A stretch of DNA of 64,000 nt from assembly GCF_004208635.1 (NCBI RefSeq), contig NZ_CP035806.1, positions 434,001 through 498,000 on the forward strand, written 5' to 3'. Under the pieces are notes generated by a model. It was not told where the DNA came from. It did not search any database and was given only the letters and a program-made list of their open reading frames with translations. This DNA comes from Leucobacter triazinivorans. GTDB taxonomy: Bacteria > Actinomycetota > Actinomycetes > Actinomycetales > Microbacteriaceae. Numbering within the stretch: the stretch's first letter is position 1; each line of letters begins with the position of its first letter. The translations under genes were made by a program, and so were the position numbers. This document shows, in pieces, positions 48,426 to 55,981 of this stretch.

Positions 48426-49268
48426 TCACTGCAGGACCGGGGCGCCCTGGTCTGCGAGCCACTCAGTCTCGAGATCTGCGAGGGTGCCGTTCTCGCGGAG
48501 CGCGTCGACGGCCGCCGTCACATCGGCGGTGAGGGACGAGCCCTTGGGAAGCACGAATGCGAACTCATCGCCGCCCTCGGCGGAGTCGAGCTGACCGACG
48601 ATCACGCCGTCGTCGAGCTGCGCGTCGCGCACGAAGAAGGCGCCGGGCAGGTCGGTGACGAGGGCGTCGATCGTGCCGTTCTGCAGCGCGGCGACCGCGT
48701 CGTCGACGCTGTTGAAGACCTGGAGGTCCTGGTCCGGTGCGATGACCTCCTCGGCGACCGTGAGCGAGGTCGTGCCAGAGGCGACGCCGAGCACGGCGTC
48801 CTTGAGGTCGGCGATGCTCGTCGCCTCGGCGGCGGGCGTGCCGCCGGCCGCGACGACGGCCTGGCTGGTTACGTAGTACGGCGACGAGAAGTCGACGGCC
48901 TGGGCCCGGTCCTCGGTCGCGGAGAACTGCTGGATGTTCAGGTCGAAGTCCTTCGGGCCCGGGGCGATCGCGGAGTCGAAGGTCGTGCGCACCCACACGA
49001 CGTCCTCGGCCGCGTAGCCCATCTCCTCGGCGACGGCGTAGGCGACGGCGGCCTCGAAGCCTTCGCCGCTCTCGGGATCATCGTTCAACACCCAGGGCGC
49101 ATACGCGGGCTCGCCGGTGGCGATCGTGAGCACGCCCTCGGTGACGGGAGCCACACCCGCCGCGTCGTCGGCGGAGTCGGACTCGCCTCCGCCGGTGCAG
49201 GCGGTGAGGGCGAGCAGCGCTGCAGCGCCGACGGCGGCGGCCGTGGCGAGGCGGGAAGTGCGGGACAT
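48426..49268 (-). CDS. Amino-acid ABC transporter substrate-binding lipoprotein
   Basis: A 280-residue SBP_bac_3-type periplasmic-style receptor tethered to the outer face of the membrane. The lipobox is LLALTAC (Cys at about residue 24). The mature domain has GFEAAVAYAVAEEMG, FDLNIQQFSATEDRA and VDFSSPYYVTSQAVV, which normally cradle the amino-acid ligand; the FSAT..R variant leaves specificity open. ATG 49268 has AAGGAG eight bases upstream. It is first gene of a three-gene importer operon. Confidence 0.92.
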   Translation of the reverse strand: MSRTSRLATAAAVGAAALLALTACTGGGESDSADDAAGVAPVTEGVLTIATGEPAYAPWVLNDDPESGEGFEAAVAYAVAEEMGYAAEDVVWVRTTFDSAIAPGPKDFDLNIQQFSATEDRAQAVDFSSPYYVTSQAVVAAGGTPAAEATSIADLKDAVLGVASGTTSLTVAEEVIAPDQDLQVFNSVDDAVAALQNGTIDALVTDLPGAFFVRDAQLDDGVIVGQLDSAEGGDEFAFVLPKGSSLTADVTAAVDALRENGTLADLETEWLADQGAPVLQ

Positions 49269-49372
49269 GGAGGTACTCCTTCTCCGTGGGCGGGGATCGG
49301 GGCGCACGGAGATTCCGCGCAGACCAGGGTTCATTCTACGAGACGCCGGACCCGGCGCGAGGCGCTCACCCG

Positions 49373-50698
49373 TCACAGGAGGTCACGGGAGGCACCCCAG
49401 CGGGGGTCGCCTGCCACGATCGTGCGCCGGGCGCGCCCCGCGCCGTCCTCGACGAGTTCGGCGAGCGCGGCGTCGGGGTCGCGGGCCTGCACGTCGAAGC
49501 AGGCGAGGTCGGCGACCGCACCGACGCCCAACTGGCCGATCCTCTCCCGTCCCACGTGCAGGCCGAGCGCAGCGGCACCGCCGAGCGTCGCCGCGGTGAA
49601 GAGGCGCTGGTGCAAGTCGTCTCCGCGGTACCCCTGCTTGCGGGCCACTCGGTAGAGCGCCGCGACGTCGGCGAGCAGGTCGAGCGAGGGAGAGGACGAG
49701 AGCGAGTCGGTGCCGACCGCGATGAGATTGCCCTCGCGCAGGTAGGCCGCGACCGGCGGCATATCGAGCCCGATCACCTCGTTGGAGCGGGGGCACAGCG
49801 CCACACTCGTGCCCCGGGCGCGCAGCAGCGCCCGATCCTCGGCGCTCACGTACACGCCGTGGGCGATGTGGCAGTCGGGCCCCAGCACGCCGAGGTGATC
49901 GACGAATTGCGTCGAGGAGACGCCGATCCCGTGGGAGCGCAGCGCGCGGAAGCTGTCGGCGCCGAGTTCCGGCCACTCGCCGTGCCCTCCCGGCCCGGCC
50001 CCCGCGTAGCCGTCGATGCCGTCGAACTCCCGCTCCATGTGGGCCTCGGCGAGATGGATGTGCAGGCGCAGGCCCTCCTCGCGCACGATGTCGGGCAGCT
50101 CGAGCAGCGGCTGCACCTCGAGCGAGTACGGCGCGTGCGGGGACACTCCGGCGCCGGGCGGAGTCGGGATGCTCCGGATCTGGTCGCGCACCTCGTCGCG
50201 CGCCGCCGCATTCCAGTCGGCATTGCGCTTCCCGTAGACCTCCCAATAGGCGATTCCGTGCATGCCCGCGTCGTGCAGGGCGCTCAGCGCCTCACGATCC
50301 GTGACCACGTCGGCGGCCGCGGTGACGCCCGCCGCGAGGCTCTGCGCGGCACCGTCCGCGGCCGCCGCGGCCCAGTCGTGGTCGTCTCGGGCATAGACCT
50401 CGTCGAAGGCGTCTCCCCAGTGGTCGAACCCGGTGTACGCGCGGCTCGCGACCTCGGACATGCGGGTGTACTGCAGGTGGGTGTGCGCGTTCACGAGGCC
50501 GGGCGCGAGGACCCCCTCCCAGTGCTCCTCGCGATAGCCGGCCCCGCGCGCGTCGAGCGCGTCCAGCACCCAGCGCCGGTCACCGACGTGCAGGATCCGC
50601 CCGTCGCGCACCGCGACGGCCCCGTCGGGGATGCGGGGACTCGTCACGGGGAACACGAGGGAGGCGCTGTAGACGACGGTCTGGGGTTCGGTGGTCAC
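49373..50698 (-). CDS. MtaD/DadD-like amidohydrolase (nucleoside deaminase family)
   Basis: A 441-residue metal-dependent amidohydrolase of the ATZ/TRZ-MtaD group, whose known members deaminate MTA, SAH, 5'-deoxyadenosine or triazines. Metal ligands: LVNAHTHLQYT, HIHLAEAHMER (after GAGVSPHAPYS), CHIAHGVY and VGTDSLSSSPSLD. GTG 50698 lies six bases after TAGAAT, so the transcript is probably leaderless. Its upstream neighbour is an S-adenosylhomocysteinase-like gene 67 bases away on the same strand, which favours a SAM-by-product substrate over xenobiotics. Alternatives are guanine or isoxanthopterin deaminase. Confidence 0.8.
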   Translation of the reverse strand: MTTEPQTVVYSASLVFPVTSPRIPDGAVAVRDGRILHVGDRRWVLDALDARGAGYREEHWEGVLAPGLVNAHTHLQYTRMSEVASRAYTGFDHWGDAFDEVYARDDHDWAAAAADGAAQSLAAGVTAAADVVTDREALSALHDAGMHGIAYWEVYGKRNADWNAAARDEVRDQIRSIPTPPGAGVSPHAPYSLEVQPLLELPDIVREEGLRLHIHLAEAHMEREFDGIDGYAGAGPGGHGEWPELGADSFRALRSHGIGVSSTQFVDHLGVLGPDCHIAHGVYVSAEDRALLRARGTSVALCPRSNEVIGLDMPPVAAYLREGNLIAVGTDSLSSSPSLDLLADVAALYRVARKQGYRGDDLHQRLFTAATLGGAAALGLHVGRERIGQLGVGAVADLACFDVQARDPDAALAELVEDGAGRARRTIVAGDPRWGASRDLL

Positions 50699-50704
50699 CC
50701 GTAG

Positions 50705-50710
50705 ATTCTA
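50705..50710 (-). promoter_or_regulatory. -10 box TAGAAT, leaderless-type
   Basis: TAGAAT on the minus strand, spacer CTACGG, then GTG 50698 of the amidohydrolase. Confidence 0.55.
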
Positions 50711-50765
50711 GGGCGGCCGCGCCGACCGTTCGCACCGCCGGCCCCGCCGGCCCCGCCGGAGTGCG

Positions 50766-52388
50766 CTACGCCCGGTAGCGGTGCACGGTCCAGGGCTGGG
50801 CGGCCCCGCCCGGCCGAGCGCCGAGGGGCGCCGGATCCGCGTCCGCACCGCGCGCCGCGAGCGCCGCCCGCGCCACCAGGTGTTCCTCCTCCTCGGAGAG
50901 GGCGTGCACGCCGGCGGGCGGATCGTCGCGCATGAGCCGCATGAGGGCGGCGATCTGGGTGGCGAAAGAGAGGTCCATCACCTCGATCGGGTTGCCCTCC
51001 CCGGCCGTGTAGTTGACGCCCCCGCCGCTCGCGAGCACGAGCACCCCGCGCTCGGCGCCGGGCACGATCCACTCGTCCACCCCGGGCGCGACCGGCGCGC
51101 AGCGCCACCCCGCGGCGGCCAGCTCGTCGAGCGCCAGTTCGTCGTCGATGCCGCCGGCTACGGCCACGGCCGTTCCGGGCCGCAGTCGGGCGAACCCCGC
51201 GGCGTCGAGCGTGTGCCACACCCCCGTCGCGCTCACCACGACGTCTGCCCGGGGCAGCGCCTCGACGGCCCCGCGCGCCTCGAACCCGTCGTGCAGCGCC
51301 GCGAGGGCGCGCACCGGGTCGCGCTCGACGACCGCGACCCGCGCACCGAGCGCGGCCGCGAATCGGGCCGTGCCCACCCCCACGGGCCCGTAGCCGAGCA
51401 CCGTCCAGCGCGTGCCCGCGATACCCCGATATCGGCCCTCCGCGGTCCGTGAGGCCCCCGGGCCGCTCCACCCCGCCGCATCGAGCAGATCCGCCGTCGC
51501 GAAGACGCACGACTGCCCCGTGCCCACGAGGTTGTCGAAGCCGGTCTTGGTGCGCGCGTCGTTCACCGCGATCACGGGGATGCGCAGCGCTCCCTCCGCC
51601 GCCATCTCGCGCAGGGGGCGCACGCCGCTCGTCGTCTCCTCCGCCGCGGCCCGCAACGTCGCGAGCGCCTCGCGGTGCTCGGTGTGGGCGAGGCGGATCA
51701 GGTGCGCACCGTCGTCGATGAGGTATTCGGGGCGCCACGCGAGCACCGCGGCCGCGTGCTCGGCGTCCAGACGGCGCGCCGCGTCGGGATCCGGGCAGCC
51801 CCCCGTCGGGGCGAACACGGCGACCCGGCCCGCTGCGGCGAGCTCCGCCGCCACCGCGGGGTCGGTCTCCGACACCGCGCTGAACACTGCCACCTCGCAT
51901 CCGGCGTCGGCGAGGGCGAGCACGAGCGCGGCCGTCTTCGGCTCGAGCACCAGGCTCACCGCGATGCGCGGGGCCCCGCCGGATCGCTCCGTTTCGGTGC
52001 GCATGTCCGAGGCGAGCAGGGCGGTCGCCCGCATCCCCCGCGCGGCCCACGCGATCCTCGCCCCGGCGTCGTCGCCCCGGGCCGAGCGCACGCCGCCGTC
52101 GAGCCCGACGACCACCGGGGCGAGTCCCCCGGTGCCGGTGTCTTCGCCCGGTGCGTCGATCGCCCGGTCGCGGAACACGAAATCGGCTGGCGCTCCCGCC
52201 TCGCTCGCCCACCGCACGCCCATGCGGGCGAGCGCGGTGCGCAGCAGCTCTCCCGTCCGCGCATCGGAGACCTCCGCGTCGGCGACTCCGCCCGAGAGCA
52301 GGCGATTGCCCGCGCCGGCCGCCGTTCGCACGGCGCGCTCCACCACCAGCTCCCGGTCGTCCGAGCGGCGATCCTCGTCTTCGTTCAC
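50766..52388 (-). CDS. S-adenosyl-homocysteinase-like NAD-binding protein
   Basis: A 540-residue protein aligning with SAH hydrolase over most of its length: LIDDGAHLIRLAHTEH (catalytic Asp), AAEETTSGV (Glu-Thr-Thr), NDARTKTGFDNLVG (Lys, Asp, Asn), the NAD site TVLGYGPVGVGTA, and GGGVNYTAGEGNPIEVMDLS near the C-terminus. Two canonical residues differ: the N-terminal HMT histidine segment reads SLVLEPKTA, and the Cys after DNLYG is Thr. About 100 extra residues precede the homologous region. Substrate may therefore differ from SAH (for example S-inosylhomocysteine). GTG 52388 overlaps the lipoprotein TGA, so it is translationally coupled. Confidence 0.75.
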   Translation of the reverse strand: MNEDEDRRSDDRELVVERAVRTAAGAGNRLLSGGVADAEVSDARTGELLRTALARMGVRWASEAGAPADFVFRDRAIDAPGEDTGTGGLAPVVVGLDGGVRSARGDDAGARIAWAARGMRATALLASDMRTETERSGGAPRIAVSLVLEPKTAALVLALADAGCEVAVFSAVSETDPAVAAELAAAGRVAVFAPTGGCPDPDAARRLDAEHAAAVLAWRPEYLIDDGAHLIRLAHTEHREALATLRAAAEETTSGVRPLREMAAEGALRIPVIAVNDARTKTGFDNLVGTGQSCVFATADLLDAAGWSGPGASRTAEGRYRGIAGTRWTVLGYGPVGVGTARFAAALGARVAVVERDPVRALAALHDGFEARGAVEALPRADVVVSATGVWHTLDAAGFARLRPGTAVAVAGGIDDELALDELAAAGWRCAPVAPGVDEWIVPGAERGVLVLASGGGVNYTAGEGNPIEVMDLSFATQIAALMRLMRDDPPAGVHALSEEEEHLVARAALAARGADADPAPLGARPGGAAQPWTVHRYRA

Positions 52389-52960
52389 GGCGACTGCTCC
52401 TCCCACTGGGCGCACGCGGCGACCGGATCCTCCGGCAGCCCGAGCGCCTCGCGCGCCGCGGCCGACGCGCTCGCCGACTCCGCCGCGCCCTGCCACGCGT
52501 AGCCGACCGCCTCGTCCGCGTCGAGCTTCGCGACCCGACGAGCCTGCGTGCGGTCGTCCTCGAGGGTCTCGCGTACGTCCTCGACCGCCGCCTCCGTCCG
52601 CGTCGGCCACTCCTGCTGCTTCGTATCGAGCCGCTCGGCGGCGCGCTCGCTCGCCGCGGCGACCGCGTCCATCGTCTCGGCGAAGAGCCTGGTGTCGATC
52701 TCCGGGGCCCCGTCGCGCGCCAGGGCGACGCGCAGGCGGTCCAGCTCGACGTCGGCGGCGTCCCATGCGTCGTTCACCGGGCAGACGGCATCGAGGTAGA
52801 TCGCGCCCGCCTCGCTCGGCGAGAGCACCTGGGGCGGCGGAGGTGGCTCGGGGTCGCCGCTGCAACCGACCAGCGCGGCGCCGAGCGGGCCGAGCGCGCC
52901 GATCACGCCGATCACGCCGAGCGCTCTGGCGGCCCGGAGCCGAGGTCTCTTGCTCACCAT
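52385..52960 (-). CDS. Putative lipoprotein, Microbacteriaceae-type hypothetical
   Basis: A 191-residue exported lipoprotein: basic start, hydrophobic ALGVIGVIGALGPLGA, lipobox ALVGC and a DPEPPPPPQ spacer. The remainder is an acidic, helical domain with two further cysteines (DAVCPVND and VAACAQWEE) that could form a disulfide. I do not recognise a family. A TATCCT box precedes the start by three bases for ATG or six for the in-frame GTG 52957, so the true start may be the GTG. Its stop overlaps the SAHH-like start, an odd pairing of a lipoprotein with a cytosolic enzyme. Confidence 0.7.
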   Translation of the reverse strand: MVSKRPRLRAARALGVIGVIGALGPLGAALVGCSGDPEPPPPPQVLSPSEAGAIYLDAVCPVNDAWDAADVELDRLRVALARDGAPEIDTRLFAETMDAVAAASERAAERLDTKQQEWPTRTEAAVEDVRETLEDDRTQARRVAKLDADEAVGYAWQGAAESASASAAAREALGLPEDPVAACAQWEEQSP

Positions 52961-52963
52961 TCG

Positions 52964-52969
52964 AGGATA
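52964..52969 (-). promoter_or_regulatory. -10 box TATCCT, leaderless-type
   Basis: TATCCT on the minus strand is three bases before ATG 52960 and six before GTG 52957. Confidence 0.45.
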
Positions 52970-53000
52970 TCCGCCCGTTCCCCGGCACCGACTTCTCGCC

Positions 53001-53006
53001 TAGGCT
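53001..53006 (+). promoter_or_regulatory. -10 box TAGGCT, leaderless-type
   Basis: TAGGCT, six bases (GGCGTC), then ATG 53013 of the GNAT gene. No Shine-Dalgarno sequence. Confidence 0.55.
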
Positions 53007-53012
53007 GGCGTC

Positions 53013-53336
53013 ATGGCGAGATACGAGAACGAGGAGCAGGCAGCCGCCGACGGCTTCGGCATCGTGCACGAACCCGAGCGCCACCGCTACGCCGTCTATC
53101 AGCGCGGGTCCGGCGAGGACCGTCTGATCGGCGAGGCCCACTACTCGCTGCTCGGCGACGACATCATCGATTTCGACCACACGGTCGTCGTGCCGGCTCT
53201 GCGGGGCACGGGCCTCTCCCGTCTGCTCGCGCGACGCGCGCTCACGGGCGACGCGATCGGCGGGCGCAGCGTGCGCGCCTCGTGCTGGTTCATCGACGGC
53301 TACCTGGCCCGGCACCCGGAGCTCCTCGAGCGCTAG
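53013..53336 (+). CDS. Small GNAT-family N-acetyltransferase (YjdJ/COG2388-like)
   Basis: A 107-residue minimal GNAT. Strand 4 and the acetyl-CoA pyrophosphate loop are visible as FDHTVVVPALRGTGLSRLLAR (variant Q/RxxGxG/A). Flanking beta strands AVYQRGSGEDRLIGEAHY and CWFIDGYLARHPEL complete the short fold. Substrate unknown. Leaderless start after TAGGCT. It is divergent from the lipoprotein operon with 52 bases between. Confidence 0.85.
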   Translation: MARYENEEQAAADGFGIVHEPERHRYAVYQRGSGEDRLIGEAHYSLLGDDIIDFDHTVVVPALRGTGLSRLLARRALTGDAIGGRSVRASCWFIDGYLARHPELLER

Positions 53337-53369
53337 CGGGGCTCGAGCGCCGGCGCGGCGGCGCCGACG

Positions 53370-54020
53370 TCAGGCGCTCTCCCGGTCCTTCCGGCGCGAC
53401 CTGCGCGGCTTGGCCGCGCCGCTCTGCTGCTGGATGAGCGCGGTCAGATCCTTCTCGATGAGCTGCTGGATCCGACCGTCCCGTTCGCTCCGATACTCGT
53501 CACTGTCGCCGCCGCTGTAGTAGGGGTGGCTCGCCCGCTCCTTCAGCGAGTCGCCGATCTCATGCCACGCCAGGTTCCTCGCCCGTTCGGCGGTCTCGGC
53601 GAGGTAGGCGTCGTCGGCGGCGCGCGCGTGCAGCTCTTCGGCCACGCGCTCGTACACCTCCTGGCGGTGCCGCAGGGTGCGGTTGTCGTCGTTCCCGTAG
53701 TCCGACTCGCTCCAAGAGCTGCGGCCCGTGTCGCGGATCTCATTGCGCATGCGCGAGATGTGGGTCGCGTCGCGCTCCCGCTCGCGGGCGAGATCCTCGG
53801 TCGCTTCGCGCACCATGTCGATGATCTGAGACTCGCGGTAGTCGACATGTCGCTTCAACGCGTTCATGATGATCGCGTTCTTGACCGTCATCCGCACCGC
53901 GACATCGGCGACCAGCAGGCCCTGCTCGACGATCTCCTCGACCGGGGCCAGGACCCGCCTGGGCAACCTGCGCTGCGGGCGGCTGCTGCCGCGCTTGCGT
54001 TTCTTCGACCAGCCGAACAC
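53370..54020 (-). CDS. Conserved hypothetical cytoplasmic coiled-coil protein
   Basis: A 216-residue, highly charged protein with basic ends (WSKKRKRGSSRPQRR and PRRSRRKDRES) and long helical segments rich in Arg/Glu (for example REATEDLARERERDATHI). No membrane helix or catalytic motif is seen. The basic tails could bind nucleic acid (inference). GTG 54020 with GAGAGGAGAG just upstream. It is divergent from the riboswitch-SMR unit. Confidence 0.65.
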   Translation of the reverse strand: MFGWSKKRKRGSSRPQRRLPRRVLAPVEEIVEQGLLVADVAVRMTVKNAIIMNALKRHVDYRESQIIDMVREATEDLARERERDATHISRMRNEIRDTGRSSWSESDYGNDDNRTLRHRQEVYERVAEELHARAADDAYLAETAERARNLAWHEIGDSLKERASHPYYSGGDSDEYRSERDGRIQQLIEKDLTALIQQQSGAAKPRRSRRKDRESA

Positions 54021-54128
54021 CGCTCTCCTCTCAGATCCCTCACCCCATTCGCACCATTATCTCCCATCCCGGCGGGATCGGGCCGATTCGCGTGTGAGAG
54101 ACTGGGTTCGGCCCCGTCTCCCCGGGGC

Positions 54129-54166
54129 GCGGACGAGGGAGCTGTACCCGCACATCAGACGACGGC
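54129..54166 (+). promoter_or_regulatory. Guanidine-III (ykkC-III)-like riboswitch aptamer
   Basis: The 38-base segment matches the ykkC-III pseudoknot layout. Stem 1 is GCGG (54129-54132) with CCGC (54148-54151). The conserved ACGAGG (54133-54138) follows the first strand. Stem 2 is GCTGT (54141-54145), which runs into the conserved ACCCG and pairs with ACGGC (54162-54166). The order and spacing correspond to the known class as I recall it. It ends one base before GGAAAG, the only ribosome site for the downstream SMR gene, so ligand binding could control translation. The genes it precedes are the expected guanidinium exporters. Confidence 0.75.
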
Positions 54167-54183
54167 CGGAAAGCAGCAGTGCC

Positions 54184-54504
54184 ATGTCTGTCGTGTGGAT
54201 CGCTCTCGTGCTGAGCGGAGTGCTCGAGGCGGTGTGGGCAACGGCCCTCGATGCCTCCCGAGGATTCCGGAAGTTCTGGCCGAGCGTCGTGTTCGCGGTC
54301 TCGTTCATCGCGAGCATGGCGGGGCTCGCCTTCGCCATGACCGGCATCGCGGTGGGAACGGCCTACGCCGTGTGGGTCGGGATCGGCGCCGTGCTGACGG
54401 CCGCCTGGGCGATGATCACGCGCCGGGATCGCGCGACGGTGCTGCGCGTAGTGCTGCTGATCGGGCTCGTCGGCTGCGTGGTCGGCCTCAAGGCGGTGAG
54501 CTGA
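54184..54504 (+). CDS. SMR-family exporter subunit 1 (Gdx/SugE-like)
   Basis: A 106-residue, four-helix small multidrug resistance protein. The essential membrane glutamate is in LSGVLEAVWATALD, and helix 4 ends LIGLVGCVVGLKAVS, the usual SMR terminus. Text around the glutamate is closer to SugE/Gdx guanidinium exporters than to EmrE. ATG 54184 lies 10 bases after GGAAAG, directly behind the guanidine-III-like aptamer. A second SMR gene follows after one base, so this is a paired (heteromeric) SMR. Confidence 0.88.
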   Translation: MSVVWIALVLSGVLEAVWATALDASRGFRKFWPSVVFAVSFIASMAGLAFAMTGIAVGTAYAVWVGIGAVLTAAWAMITRRDRATVLRVVLLIGLVGCVVGLKAVS

Positions 54505-54505
54505 C

Positions 54506-54907
54506 GTGGCCGCGGAGGGCACGCAGAAGACCGCCACCGCCGCGCACTGGATCGTGCTGTTCACGAGCGCGGGTCTCGAGGCGGCGTGGGCGATCGCGCT
54601 CGATCAGTCGCGGGGCTTCACCGTGCTCGTCCCCGCGATCGTGTTCGGCGTGGCCTGCGTGCTGAGCCTCGCGGGTCTCGGATACGCGATGATCGGGATC
54701 CCGGTGAGCATCGCCTACGCGATCTGGACCGGGCTCGGAGCGGCGTTGACCGTCGGGGCGTCGATCCTGCTCGGCATCGAGAGCCCGTCGCCGCTCAAGC
54801 TGCTGTTCCTCGCGGGAATCGTCGGCTGCGTGATCGGGCTCAAGTTCGCGAAGGCGCCGGCTCGAGCGACACCCACACCGACGCCGCAGCCGCGGGCCCG
54901 AGGCTGA
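54506..54907 (+). CDS. SMR-family exporter subunit 2 (Gdx/SugE-like)
   Basis: A 133-residue partner of the preceding SMR. Helix 1 has TSAGLEAAWAIALDQS with the essential glutamate, helix 4 has LFLAGIVGCVIGLKFAK, and a Pro/Thr/Arg tail of about 20 residues extends past the normal SMR end. GTG 54506 is one base after the previous stop, so it is translationally coupled. Paired SMRs usually act as antiparallel heterodimers for guanidinium or quaternary amines. The tail overlaps the 3' end of mntR by 68 bases on the other strand. Confidence 0.88.
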   Translation: MAAEGTQKTATAAHWIVLFTSAGLEAAWAIALDQSRGFTVLVPAIVFGVACVLSLAGLGYAMIGIPVSIAYAIWTGLGAALTVGASILLGIESPSPLKLLFLAGIVGCVIGLKFAKAPARATPTPTPQPRARG

Positions 54908-55532
54908 CCGGGACCGCGGCGGCCCCCACCCGCACGGTCACCGTCTCCGAGTAGGGTTCGCCCGGGAGCACCTCGAGTTCGGCGTCGACCACGAGACCGC
55001 GGCTCGCGAAGTACTGCAGCATCTCGTTGTCGGCGTCCGAGATGCGCTCGACGCGCACGCGGCACGGCGCCGGAGCCTCTGCGAGGATCACCGCGTCGGG
55101 CCGGTGCACGCGGCCGTCCGCACTCGGTATCGGATCGCCGTGCGGATCCCGGGTCGGGTACCCGAGCACCCGATCGACCCGGTTGATGAGCTCGTCCGAG
55201 ACGGCGTGCTCGAGCCGGTCTGCCTCCTCGTGCACCTCGTCCCACTCGTAGCCGAGCATCTGCACGAGGAAGGTCTCGAGCAGTCGATGACGGCGGATCA
55301 TGGAGACGGCGTGCTCGCGGCCCAGCTCGGTGAGCGTGACGTCGCCGTAGCGGGCATGCCCGATGAACTCGAGGTCGGAGAGCTTGCGCAGCGCGTCGGA
55401 GACGGTGGAGAGCCGCACACCGGCCGCCTCGGCGATGGCCGAGTTCGAGACCGGCGCGTCCGACCACTCCTGGAGCCCCCAGATGACCTTGAGATAGTTC
55501 TGCATTCCGGGCGAGATTTCGTCGACGCTCAC
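54840..55532 (-). CDS. mntR: DtxR/MntR-family metal-dependent repressor
   Basis: A 230-residue regulator with winged helix (MQNYLKVIWGLQEWSD ... AGVRLSTVSDALRKLSDL), dimerisation and metal-binding helices (HRLLETFLVQMLGY, HEEADRLEHAVSDELINRV) and a C-terminal SH3-like domain. The position of the DtxR/IdeR cysteine ligand is Asp (EEADRLEH), which favours manganese over iron. GTG 55532 is seven bases after TAGCCT, so it is probably leaderless. Its last 68 bases overlap the second SMR gene antisense. Target genes are not in the window. Confidence 0.85.
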   Translation of the reverse strand: MSVDEISPGMQNYLKVIWGLQEWSDAPVSNSAIAEAAGVRLSTVSDALRKLSDLEFIGHARYGDVTLTELGREHAVSMIRRHRLLETFLVQMLGYEWDEVHEEADRLEHAVSDELINRVDRVLGYPTRDPHGDPIPSADGRVHRPDAVILAEAPAPCRVRVERISDADNEMLQYFASRGLVVDAELEVLPGEPYSETVTVRVGAAAVPVSLGPAAAASVWVSLEPAPSRT

Positions 55533-55539
55533 GCGCTCC

Positions 55540-55545
55540 AGGCTA
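55540..55545 (-). promoter_or_regulatory. -10 box TAGCCT, leaderless-type
   Basis: TAGCCT on the minus strand, seven bases, then GTG 55532 of mntR. Confidence 0.5.
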
Positions 55546-55590
55546 CCCGGTCCGCTGGTGCTGCGGGGCGGTGCAGGAGAGACTGGGTGC

Positions 55591-55974
55591 ATGGACGTCA
55601 GGATCAAGCGCGTGTACGAGCCGGCGGAGCCGGACGACGGCTTCCGGGTGCTGGTGGATCGGCTCTGGCCGCGGGGCGTGTCGAAGGAGCGGGCCGAGCT
55701 CGACCTCTGGGACAAGGAAGTGGCGCCCAGCCCCGCGCTGCGCAAGACCTGGCACGCGGCCCCCGACGCGCACGATCCCGAGCGTTTCGCCGCGTTCGCA
55801 GCCGACTACCGCCGAGAGCTGGCCCGGGGGGCCGCCGCCGAGGCGCTCGAGCGGCTCGCCGGGCTGGCGGGCGAGCACTCGCCGCTCACCCTGCTCTACG
55901 GGGCGCGCGACGCCGAAGCGAATCACGCGGTGGTGCTGCGCGATGCCCTGCTGGAGCGGCTCGAGCAGGGGTGA
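55591..55974 (+). CDS. DUF488 family protein (YeaO-like)
   Basis: A 127-residue cytoplasmic protein with the complete DUF488 pattern: IKRVYEPAEPDDGFRVLVDR, LWPRGVSKERAELDLWDKE, SPALRKTW and LTLLYGARDAEANHAVVL. The function is unknown. ATG 55591 has AGGAGAG about ten bases upstream. The gene is a lone unit divergent from mntR and ends eight bases from the pdxR-like stop. Confidence 0.88.
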   Translation: MDVRIKRVYEPAEPDDGFRVLVDRLWPRGVSKERAELDLWDKEVAPSPALRKTWHAAPDAHDPERFAAFAADYRRELARGAAAEALERLAGLAGEHSPLTLLYGARDAEANHAVVLRDALLERLEQG

Positions 55975-55981
55975 CGCGCCC

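Noticed and set aside
54021..54183. Considered as guanidine-I (ykkC) or guanidine-II (mini-ykkC) riboswitch.
   Set aside because: No long ykkC-I fold and no paired ACGR hairpins; the ACGAGG/ACCCG pseudoknot layout fits guanidine-III.
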